From Chitinophagaceae bacterium (GTDB lineage Bacteria > Bacteroidota > Bacteroidia > Chitinophagales > Chitinophagaceae), in the NCBI GenBank assembly GCA_003455235.1, contig DMRT01000024.1:1-9041 (forward strand): 9,041 nucleotides of DNA, in the 5' to 3' direction. The notes under the pieces were generated by a model. That model worked only from the letters and a program-made list of their open reading frames with translations. It did no database searches and was not told the origin of the DNA. Position numbers and translations under genes: made by a program. The stretch's first letter is position 1. The number at the start of each line of letters is the position of its first letter. Below are positions 1-5,960 of this stretch, one piece after another.

Positions 1-1690
1 TTACTTCCAGTTCCACCCCGCTCATGGGTTCGGTGGTAAGGATATTGCTTACGGCAATCAGCATGCTGTTGTCGTTGGCACGTTTGGCGGTAAGGCCGAT
101 GTTGCTGGCAATAATGTTGCGGGTGGCCCAACGGTCTTTGTTGTAATACGATTTACTGGTGGGGTCATCGCGGCGGCTCCAGTTGTAGCCAAACGGGTAG
201 TAGGTGTCGTAGCGGTTCCAGAATTCATCATCTTCATCCACGCCTTCGCGGTCGTAGCTGCGGTAATAATCTTCTTCCTCGTCTTCACCGCTTTCTTCTT
301 TGCTGGTTGTGTCCGAAGAAAGGTATAAGGAATACTCCGGCCGGAAACCGATGGTTACCCGGTAGATGGCGCCCTGTTCGGTTTTCAGAAATTTATCGAT
401 GTCTAATGAGAAGTGCTGTTTCTTCCGCAGGTCGAGTGTTTTGTCGTCGTCGAGCCGCAGGGTTTTTTGTACAATGGGCTTGCCTACTTTTCTCAGCTCA
501 CTGTTTCCGCCGAGGCTGTTCTCCTGCAGGAACTGGGGTACGTTGTTCTCGAATATTTTGATGATGCTGATGTCGACGGCATTTAAATTGATGGCTTCAA
601 AGGGAAGTACCAGCCGCCCGCTGTTGGGCAGTATGTTTCCTTTGCCATGGATCTTCACCGAAGGCATGCGGTTTTCAAAATTGATGTTGGCGGCAAATCC
701 TTTGTCGAGTACATCGCCCCAGGTGTTTTTTATTCCTGCGTTGATGTTCACGGTATAGTTGCCATCCAGTTTTCCATTGCTGAATACTTTTACTTCGCTT
801 CCGCTGATGGTGTAGGAGATATCCGGTTGCCCGCTGATGGTGATGAGGCCGTCGAGCTCCTGTCCCACAGCAATGAGGTCGCTGAACTGAACCGAAGCGT
901 ACTGTTGTGCTTCGTTCATGGCCACCACGTCCAGTACTTTAAAATCGCCCAGGGCCGGAACCGCCACTTCCCGTTCGCCTTTTACGTCCATGTTCATGGG
1001 TTGGCCATCCCATTTCAGGCTGATGTTGCTTACCGATTTCAACCGGTCGATGTTTTCAATGGTATAGCGGTGCGATTTGGCCGCATCATTGTGTTGCCAG
1101 CTTATTTTCAGGGCGGCGTTGTTTTGTTGTGCCGCCAGTAATTTTTCCACCTGTTTGCCCTCTTCCACGTCGGCAGTTTCCAGTTCGCCGCTGAGGATCA
1201 TTTTATTTTTTATGCCGGAACTCCGCAGGCCGTCGTCGGAAATTTTAAAAGACGGCTTTACCGTTTTCATGCTGAACTTAAATTCAGCAAACTTTGACGG
1301 CACTTTGGTCACTTTGCCCAGGTTGAAACTCACTTCGTAGAGTTCATCGGGTTTCAGCCAGCTGTCTGGTTTGAACTCGATTGTCCTCGCATCAAGCCAG
1401 AATGCTTTTCCTTTAACGGCGGGCGAGAAACTGAAAAGATTTTCTTTCAGTTCTTCACCCACGGAATGAGTGGTGCCGGCGTCGGTGGCCAGCCTGATCC
1501 TTACCGCTGATGTTTTGGAAATGGTGCCGGTGGTATAGGCATCGATGTACTGGCTGAAGGCCGGGTCAACGTCGATCCATTTGTCTTTTTTGTTGCAGGA
1601 GAACAGGGAAAGACTAACTGCGAGGCATACGAAGGCCCGCAAAAAAGTTACTCCGAACTTTTTGTTCCGGGGTTCACGGTCGTGTTCCAT
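1..1690 (-). CDS. Alpha-2-macroglobulin family lipoprotein, N-terminal part (3' end outside window)
   Basis: The frame is open from an ATG at 1690 to the left edge, giving about 563 residues of a protein that in this family is usually well over 1,500 residues. Bacterial alpha-2-macroglobulins are envelope-anchored protease traps or guards, often encoded beside the peptidoglycan polymerase PbpC; that neighbour, if present, is off the window. Residues 1-32 form a lipoprotein signal: basic start, hydrophobic stretch, then LFSC with the lipidated cysteine at 32, followed by NKKDK. After that come beta-rich macroglobulin-like segments (for example FEAINLNAVDISIIKIFENN, and ENRMPSVKIHGKGN before it). 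An acidic and aromatic linker spans about 464-518. The last visible segment, with SNIGLTAKR and ILTTEPMSGVELEV, is the typical start of an MG2-type domain. The thioester region, if any, is not visible. No clear promoter box was seen in the 154 nt upstream. The family call is firm; the role is from family knowledge. Confidence 0.9.
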   Translation of the reverse strand, partial: MEHDREPRNKKFGVTFLRAFVCLAVSLSLFSCNKKDKWIDVDPAFSQYIDAYTTGTISKTSAVRIRLATDAGTTHSVGEELKENLFSFSPAVKGKAFWLDARTIEFKPDSWLKPDELYEVSFNLGKVTKVPSKFAEFKFSMKTVKPSFKISDDGLRSSGIKNKMILSGELETADVEEGKQVEKLLAAQQNNAALKISWQHNDAAKSHRYTIENIDRLKSVSNISLKWDGQPMNMDVKGEREVAVPALGDFKVLDVVAMNEAQQYASVQFSDLIAVGQELDGLITISGQPDISYTISGSEVKVFSNGKLDGNYTVNINAGIKNTWGDVLDKGFAANINFENRMPSVKIHGKGNILPNSGRLVLPFEAINLNAVDISIIKIFENNVPQFLQENSLGGNSELRKVGKPIVQKTLRLDDDKTLDLRKKQHFSLDIDKFLKTEQGAIYRVTIGFRPEYSLYLSSDTTSKEESGEDEEEDYYRSYDREGVDEDDEFWNRYDTYYPFGYNWSRRDDPTSKSYYNKDRWATRNIIASNIGLTAKRANDNSMLIAVSNILTTEPMSGVELEV

Positions 1691-1783
1691 AAATTTTGAA
1701 ATTGTTTGTTGAAGTTGGTTGACATCGATGGAATCATCAATATCGGCATTTTTATTTGCTGTGTAAATGTTGAGAGAAATTTT

Positions 1784-1808
1784 GATTTCCACAATAGGTG
1801 GAGAAATC
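1784..1808. repeat. Imperfect inverted repeat upstream of the macroglobulin gene
   Basis: GATTT and CCAC on one side pair with GTGG and AAATC on the other, around a 5-nt loop (AATAG), with a 2-nt bulge (AG) on one arm. It lies in the 154-nt gap between the small secreted gene and the macroglobulin gene, about 95 nt before the macroglobulin start. No T-run follows on the minus strand, so it does not look like an intrinsic terminator. It could be a 5' leader hairpin or an operator, or chance in AT-rich DNA. The rest of the gap (1691-1844) shows no gene and no convincing TAnnTTTG box. Confidence 0.3.
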
Positions 1809-1844
1809 AGTTTTCGTTAAAAGATTTGTAAATCAAAAAAAAGG

Positions 1845-2240
1845 TCAGTTGATCTTTACGGCCTTCACCTGGTAGCTTCCGTTGGTTATGGAGGAGGATA
1901 CTTCCTGGGTATAGGAGTCAGCAGATGTTCCGGTGATCTTTACCCGGATCTCGAGGTTAACAGGAAGCTCGATCCTGTTTTCGTTGCGGATGATCTTGTC
2001 GAGTTTCAGCGTAAAATTGCAGTTGTCCTGCCAGGCAATGCGGAAACGGGCCACCAGTTTCAGCGACTCGCTGGATTCAGTCTGGTACATTCCTTTCCGT
2101 TCAGCAATGGTAACCACGCCGGCCTGGGTGTCGGCAATGCGGAATTTGCCCTCCCTGAATTTTAAACAATCCGGTAGCTGGCCGAAAGCATGGCTTACCG
2201 GCAGGATGGATAAAAGCAGTATAATAGTAAGCTTAGCCAC
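1845..2240 (-). CDS. Small secreted protein of unknown function, two cysteines
   Basis: This gene encodes 131 residues with a GTG start. An in-frame TGA lies three codons upstream, so no longer form is possible, and the GTG start gives a complete signal peptide (VAKLTIILLLSILPVSHAFG, cleavage probably before Q21). The mature protein is about 110 residues with only two cysteines: C25 in a DCLKFREGKFRI segment just after cleavage, and C74 in FRIAWQDNCNFTLKL. These could form a disulphide in the periplasm. The rest reads as alternating beta strands. From memory it resembles a family of small exported Bacteroidota proteins with a C-x(5)-GKF start and a central W-x-x-x-C segment, none with an assigned role that I know; this resemblance is untested. 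It starts 12 nt after lysA and probably shares its transcript. A function in lysine synthesis is not implied. Confidence 0.8.
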   Translation of the reverse strand: MAKLTIILLLSILPVSHAFGQLPDCLKFREGKFRIADTQAGVVTIAERKGMYQTESSESLKLVARFRIAWQDNCNFTLKLDKIIRNENRIELPVNLEIRVKITGTSADSYTQEVSSSITNGSYQVKAVKIN

Positions 2241-2243
2241 AGA

Positions 2244-2271
2244 TCTTCATTCTTAATTCTTCATTTTTAAT
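2244..2271. repeat. Four-unit heptamer tract overlapping the lysA stop codon
   Basis: Two tandem copies of a 14-nt unit, TCTTCATTCTTAAT (2244-2257) and a second copy (2258-2271) differing only at unit position 9 (C to T). Each 14-mer divides into two related 7-mers, of the type TCTTCAT and TYTTAAT. On the minus strand the tract covers the last codons of lysA (L-K-M-K-N, plus the last base of the preceding Glu codon), its TAA stop, and most of the 12-nt gap to the next gene. AT-rich heptameric repeats between genes are, as I recall, common in Bacteroidota chromosomes; their function is not settled. Confidence 0.75.
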
Positions 2272-3482
2272 TCCTGGTTGATCACCTGGTTCCTGAGCAG
2301 GTCTTCAAATTCATCTCTCCGTCGAATCAGCCTCGCCTTCCCGTTTTCCACCAGCACTTCGGCCGGTTTGAATCTTGAATTGAAGTTGCTGCTCATTTCA
2401 AAACCATAAGCGCCAGCATTATAAAAAACCAGCAGATCGCCTTCCCGAACTTCATTCAGTTTGCGGTCCCAGGCAAAGGTGTCGGTTTCGCAGATATTCC
2501 CTACAACGGAATATTCTTTTTGTACACCCGTTGGATTGCTGATGTTCTCTATCCGGTGATACGCTTCATAGAACATGGGGCGTATCAGGTGGTTGAAACC
2601 GCTGTTGACACCGGCAAACGTGGTGGCCGATGTTTCCTTGAGCACATTTACTTCCGTTACCAGGTAACCGGCAGCACTTACCAGGAACTTGCCCGGTTCA
2701 AACCAAACCTGCAGGTGGCGGCCATCGGAATTGGGATGGTTATCGAATGCTTCTTTCACTTTTTTTGCCAGCAGGGGGATATCAGTTTCTGCATCGCCTT
2801 CCTGATAAGGCACTTTGAATCCACCACCCAGGTCGATGGAATCCAGTTCATGAAAAGAAGGAATGATGTCGAACAATACATCGATTCCTTTGATGAAGGT
2901 ATCCACGTCTTTGATGTCGCTGCCGGTATGGATGTGCAGGTTCTGTATGTACAGGTTATGGGTAGATACCAGCGTCAGTATTTTATCCAGCTGGTCAACC
3001 GGTATCCCGAATTTGCTTTTGTCATGCCCGGTGGAAACTTTCAGGTTGCCGCCTCCCATAATGTTGGGGCGCAGGCGGATGCCCACCGGATAGCTATGCC
3101 CGAATTTTCTGCCGAATTTTTCCAGGTTGCTCAGGCTGTCGATGTTGATGTGAACACCCAGGCCTTGTGCTTCTTCAATTTCACTGAAATGGATGCCGTT
3201 GCTGGTGTACAGAATATTACCCGGATCAAAGCCGGCACGCAGGGCAAGCTTTACTTCGTTGATGGAACTGCAATCCACGCTGCAGCCGAGCCCATTGATG
3301 TGTTTAAGCACCTGTATATTGGTAAGCGCCTTGCAGGCATAAAAAAAACGGGTGTCTGTTTCCGCAAAGGCGCTGCTGAGTTTTTTGTACTGCCCGGTGA
3401 TGGTGGCGGCATCATATACATACAACGGCGTACCGTATTCATGAGCGAGTGAACGTAATTCCTGTTGGGATAGTAGTGACAT
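2253..3482 (-). CDS. lysA: Diaminopimelate decarboxylase
   Basis: LysA removes CO2 from meso-diaminopimelate to give L-lysine, the last step of the diaminopimelate pathway, in the cytoplasm with PLP. The 409-residue length is normal. Visible landmarks of the fold-type III (alanine-racemase-like barrel) family are YACKAL with the PLP lysine K51; HIHTGSD (183-189) with the histidine that stacks on the cofactor; the phosphate-binding glycines IDLGGGF (216-222); EPGKF (262-266); the dimer-interface cysteine motif GNICETD (328-334, C331 and E332); and GAYGFEMSSNFNSR, with Y359 near the cofactor. EPGK replaces the more usual EPGR, which I believe is common in Bacteroidota. The ATG start lies 27 nt after mrp, with an A/T-rich spacer and no clear ribosome binding site. 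The C-terminal tail ELKMKN is encoded by a heptamer repeat (see separate entry) and is unlikely to be functional. Confidence 0.97.
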   Translation of the reverse strand: MSLLSQQELRSLAHEYGTPLYVYDAATITGQYKKLSSAFAETDTRFFYACKALTNIQVLKHINGLGCSVDCSSINEVKLALRAGFDPGNILYTSNGIHFSEIEEAQGLGVHINIDSLSNLEKFGRKFGHSYPVGIRLRPNIMGGGNLKVSTGHDKSKFGIPVDQLDKILTLVSTHNLYIQNLHIHTGSDIKDVDTFIKGIDVLFDIIPSFHELDSIDLGGGFKVPYQEGDAETDIPLLAKKVKEAFDNHPNSDGRHLQVWFEPGKFLVSAAGYLVTEVNVLKETSATTFAGVNSGFNHLIRPMFYEAYHRIENISNPTGVQKEYSVVGNICETDTFAWDRKLNEVREGDLLVFYNAGAYGFEMSSNFNSRFKPAEVLVENGKARLIRRRDEFEDLLRNQVINQELKMKN

Positions 3483-3509
3483 TAGTATGAAAAGAAAACG
3501 TGTTTATGA

Positions 3510-4604
3510 TCAGGCAACGATCTCCTGTATTTTAGTCGGTTCAAGATTGGCATTGCGCATGGCGATGCCCCGTACGGCATTGGCCGCAAAGTCCATGAAT
3601 GCTTTTTGTGTGATGGCATCATCGCCCACCATGGCCGGTATGCCGTTGTCGCCTCCTTCGCGGATGCTTTGTACGATGGGAATTTGTCCGAGAAACGGAA
3701 TATCAAAGTCTTCTGCCAGGTTCTTGCCCCCGTCTTTGCCAAAGAGATAATATTTATTGTTGGGCAGTTCGGCCGGGGTGAAATAGCTCATGTTTTCCAC
3801 CAGGCCGATCACCGGCACTTTCAGTTGTGCCTGTCCAAACATGGCGATTCCTTTTTTGGCATCGGCCAATGCAATGGTTTGCGGGGTGGTAACCACGATG
3901 ACGCCGGTAACCGGAACGGTTTGCACCATGGTTAAATGAATGTCGCCGGTGCCGGGCGGCATATCAACGATCAGGTAATCCAGTTCGCCCCAATCCACAT
4001 CGCTTACAAACTGGCGGATAGCGCTGCTCACCATGGGGCCACGCCAAACCACGGCTTGTTTTTCATCAATGAGCAAACCAATGCTCATCATCTTAATGCC
4101 GAATTTTTCGATGGGAACGATCAGGCCTTTGCCGCCGTCATCTTTCATCAGCGGCCGTTCGCCCCGTACTCCGAACATGATGTGCTGGCTGGGTCCGTAA
4201 ATATCCGCATCCATCAATCCCACTTTGGCACCGCCCTGTGACAGGGCCAGGGCCAGGTTGGCCGATACGGTACTTTTTCCCACGCCGCCTTTACCGCTCA
4301 CCACAGCAATAATGTTCTTCACGTCTTTTAATATCGATTTTCCATCAAGGCGGTTGCTGCTGGTATTGCTGGTGAAGTTCACCTGCACCACGGCTTCTTT
4401 GTTCACGAGTAATTTAATGGCATTGATACAGGCATTCATGATCATGTCTTTCAGCGGGCATGCCGGTGTGGTAAGCACCACGGTGAATGATACCTTGTTG
4501 CCATTAATGGCAATGTCTTTTACCATGTTCAGCGTAACCAGATCTTTGCCCAGATCCGGCTCCTGCACATTGCTTAATGCCTTTAAAATATCCTCGTTTG
4601 TCAT
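3510..4604 (-). CDS. mrp: Mrp/ApbC/NBP35-family P-loop ATPase with N-terminal MIP18 (DUF59) domain
   Basis: Proteins of this family bind ATP and are implicated in carrying or delivering iron-sulphur clusters in the cytoplasm. The 364 residues start with a MIP18/DUF59 domain (about 1-85), including its conserved cysteine in TTPACPLKD (C49). A Mrp/MinD-type ATPase follows (about 97-355), with the deviant Walker A GKGGVGKS (104-111), the MDADIYGPS switch segment (131-139) and Walker B DMPPGTGD (214-221). After ENMSYF (270-275), where ApbC and NBP35 carry a CxxC that bridges a cluster between subunits, this protein has TPAELPNNKYYLFG, with no cysteine. I recall the same replacement in other Bacteroidota Mrp proteins. 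The ATG at 4604 is the first gene of the minus-strand unit, with a TAnnTTTG box about 36 nt upstream. The family call is certain; cluster carriage in this lineage is inference. Confidence 0.95.
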   Translation of the reverse strand: MTNEDILKALSNVQEPDLGKDLVTLNMVKDIAINGNKVSFTVVLTTPACPLKDMIMNACINAIKLLVNKEAVVQVNFTSNTSSNRLDGKSILKDVKNIIAVVSGKGGVGKSTVSANLALALSQGGAKVGLMDADIYGPSQHIMFGVRGERPLMKDDGGKGLIVPIEKFGIKMMSIGLLIDEKQAVVWRGPMVSSAIRQFVSDVDWGELDYLIVDMPPGTGDIHLTMVQTVPVTGVIVVTTPQTIALADAKKGIAMFGQAQLKVPVIGLVENMSYFTPAELPNNKYYLFGKDGGKNLAEDFDIPFLGQIPIVQSIREGGDNGIPAMVGDDAITQKAFMDFAANAVRGIAMRNANLEPTKIQEIVA

Positions 4605-4639
4605 CGTTCAATTATTTGTTAAAAAACCATTTCCATCCG

Positions 4640-4647
4640 CAAAATTA
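4640..4647 (-). promoter_or_regulatory. Predicted -7 element of the mrp-lysA unit
   Basis: Read on the minus strand this is TAATTTTG, a perfect match to the Bacteroidota -7 consensus TAnnTTTG. Transcription would start near 4633, giving a leader of about 30 nt before the mrp ATG at 4604. No clear TTG -33 element is visible at the expected spacing, so the call rests on the -7 match and position. Confidence 0.5.
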
Positions 4648-4664
4648 ACCACATATCGCCTTAC

Positions 4665-4698
4665 TTTGATTAATAATTAAGGAATGTTGGTATTTTTG
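4665..4698 (+). promoter_or_regulatory. Predicted promoter of the plus-strand unit (-33 TTTG, -7 TATTTTTG)
   Basis: TATTTTTG at 4691-4698 matches the Bacteroidota -7 consensus TAnnTTTG exactly. TTTG at 4665-4668 lies 22 nt upstream, within the 17-23 nt spacing described for Flavobacterium promoters. Transcription would begin near 4705, about 25 nt before the ATG at 4731. It is divergent from the mrp promoter, with the two -7 boxes about 45 nt apart. Confidence 0.55.
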
Positions 4699-4730
4699 GT
4701 AAGCACGCCGGACATGTCAACCAGCTTTTG

Positions 4731-5372
4731 ATGAAGAAACTTATACCATACATTTTTACTGCTTTTTTTTTCCTCCCTGTTGCTGCCAACGCCCAGTTTG
4801 AAACCTTTAAAGATTCCGTGGTTCAGTTATATGGTCTGGTGATGACTGCCGACAGCCTGAAAGGCCTCGAGTCGGTAAGCGTGGTGGTAAAAGGACAGAA
4901 CCGGGGTACTGTTACCAATAACAAAGGCGTTTTCAGCATCGTGGTGATGAAAGGCGACGTGATTGAATTCACCAGTGTGGGATACAAGCCCAAGCAAACG
5001 GTGATTCCCATGAACCTCGAAGGCAACCAGCACAGCGTGATTCAGCTGATGGTTACTGATACGGTTTACCTGGCTGCCACCATCATCAAGGCAAGGCCTA
5101 CCCGGGCACAGTTTGAGCGTGATTTCATCAATGCGCAGGTGCCGGATGATTATATTACCATTGCCCGCAAAAATAACAACGAAGCCACCCGGCGCCTGCT
5201 GGCTTCCACCCTGCCTACGGATGGACGGGAGGCCACCAGCCAGTACCTGCGCCAGTATGCCAACAAAGCCTATTATTACGGACAGGCTCCTCCGCAGAAT
5301 ATCTTCAATCCCTTTGCCTGGAACGAATTCATCAAGGCCTGGGAGCGGGGCGATTTTAAAAAGAAGAACTGA
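4731..5372 (+). CDS. Secreted protein with a carboxypeptidase-regulatory-like (beta-sandwich) domain
   Basis: The ATG at 4731 is preferred over the TTG directly before it; the resulting 213-residue protein has a normal signal peptide (MKKLIPYIFTAFFFLPVAANA, cleavage before Q22). Residues about 31-110 are a CarboxypepD_reg-like domain: VQLYGLVMTADSLKGLESVSV, then GTVTNNKGVFSI and IEFTSVGYKPK. This transthyretin-like fold is found at the N-terminus of TonB-dependent outer-membrane proteins, but here no plug or barrel follows. Instead there is a charged C-terminal region of about 100 residues with ERDFINAQVPDDYITIARKN and QNIFNPFAWNEFIKAWERGDF, which looks like a family signature rather than a linker. 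The likely location is periplasm or outer membrane; no enzymatic residues are visible and I assign no function. It is the first gene of the plus-strand unit, 69 nt before aroK. I recall similar proteins in other Bacteroidota. Confidence 0.85.
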   Translation: MKKLIPYIFTAFFFLPVAANAQFETFKDSVVQLYGLVMTADSLKGLESVSVVVKGQNRGTVTNNKGVFSIVVMKGDVIEFTSVGYKPKQTVIPMNLEGNQHSVIQLMVTDTVYLAATIIKARPTRAQFERDFINAQVPDDYITIARKNNNEATRRLLASTLPTDGREATSQYLRQYANKAYYYGQAPPQNIFNPFAWNEFIKAWERGDFKKKN

Positions 5373-5430
5373 TTCCCCCATTCTGCATGCCCGGATCGTA
5401 AAAGAAACCGGATTACTGTAATTTCGTTCC

Positions 5431-5435
5431 AGGAG
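5431..5435 (+). promoter_or_regulatory. Shine-Dalgarno sequence of aroK
   Basis: AGGAG lies 6 nt before the aroK ATG. It is the only clear Shine-Dalgarno in the window, where other genes start without one, and it fixes the aroK start at 5442. Just upstream, TAATTTCG (5419-5426) is a one-mismatch match to the -7 consensus, so a separate aroK promoter is possible but weak. Confidence 0.6.
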
Positions 5436-5441
5436 CACAGT

Positions 5442-5948
5442 ATGAAAATTTTTCTCATTGGTTTTATGGGCAGTGGAAAATCCTATTGGGGCCGCCGCTG
5501 GGCGGAGAGATATGGATTGCCTTTCATCGATCTTGATCAACAGGTTGAACAAAGTGAACACGAAACCATTGCGGCTGTATTTGAAAAAAAAGGGGAAGCG
5601 TATTTCCGCGAAACAGAAACTTCCTGTTTGCGTGGGTTTTCCCAACACGAGTCCTTTATCATGGCCTGTGGCGGCGGTGTTCCCTGCTTTCATGATAATA
5701 TACAATGGATGAATGAACAGGGTACTACGGTTTACCTGGCGGCTGATCCGCCTCTTTTGCTGGAAAGGCTGATTCATGAAAAAGACAAACGGCCGCTGCT
5801 GAAAGAACTGGATCATCCGGCTCTGTTATCCTTTATTGAAAACAAGCTCAGCGAACGCAGCGTTTTTTACAACCAGGCTAAGTTGGTTCTCCCCGTAAAT
5901 GAGCTGAATGAAAACAGCCTTTCACAACTAGTAACTATTAACCAATAA
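5442..5948 (+). CDS. aroK: Shikimate kinase
   Basis: The enzyme phosphorylates shikimate at the 3-hydroxyl with ATP, the fifth step of the pathway to chorismate and the aromatic amino acids, in the cytoplasm. The 168-residue length is typical. Visible are the Walker A loop GFMGSGKS (7-14); the shikimate-binding FIDLD (28-32) with D32; YFRETE (54-59) with R56; the CGGG Walker B segment (76-79); the lid with KDKRPLL (R117); and ERSVFY (138-143) with R139. All expected ligand residues are present. A tyrosine follows GKS where many homologues have threonine. The start is supported by AGGAG 6 nt upstream. The C-terminal LVTINQ is encoded by a period-7 repeat. The stop is 12 nt before the DUF423 gene, so the two are probably co-transcribed. 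Confidence 0.97.
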   Translation: MKIFLIGFMGSGKSYWGRRWAERYGLPFIDLDQQVEQSEHETIAAVFEKKGEAYFRETETSCLRGFSQHESFIMACGGGVPCFHDNIQWMNEQGTTVYLAADPPLLLERLIHEKDKRPLLKELDHPALLSFIENKLSERSVFYNQAKLVLPVNELNENSLSQLVTINQ

Positions 5949-5957
5949 CCTGTTACC
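5923..5957. repeat. Five-unit period-7 tract overlapping the aroK stop codon
   Basis: Five consecutive 7-nt units each end in ACT or ACC. The three middle units are the closest to each other: AGTAACT, ATTAACC, AATAACC. The first unit (CACAACT) and last (TGTTACC) are more diverged. The tract encodes the aroK C-terminus from about S-Q-L onward, contains the TAA stop at 5946-5948, and ends three bases before the DUF423 start. It is different in sequence from the lysA tract but has the same period and the same position across a stop codon. Confidence 0.6.
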
Positions 5958-5960
5958 TAT

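Noticed and set aside
307..1340. Several plus-strand open frames opposite the macroglobulin gene
   Set aside because: The minus frame is continuously open with family motifs throughout; the plus frames are short and overlap one another.
1823..1844. Possible terminator after the small secreted gene (GATTT/AAATC arms beside T-runs on the minus strand)
   Set aside because: The stem is only about 4-5 A/T-rich pairs with almost no loop, and the longest T-run precedes it rather than follows it.
2520..3452. Long plus-strand open frame (310 codons) opposite lysA
   Set aside because: It lies wholly antisense to a certain enzyme gene, has no recognisable domain, and is explained by the codon bias of lysA.
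4605..4730. Riboswitch or leader RNA controlling lysA or aroK
   Set aside because: Predicted leaders are only about 25-30 nt, too short for a lysine riboswitch or attenuator, and no conserved core is visible.
5419..5426. Separate aroK promoter at TAATTTCG
   Set aside because: One mismatch in the most conserved part of the box and no -33 element; the upstream promoter can explain aroK transcription.
4827..5816. Minus-strand open frame of 329 codons opposite the regulatory-domain gene and aroK
   Set aside because: It crosses two well-supported genes in antisense and the translation has no family character; a shadow.
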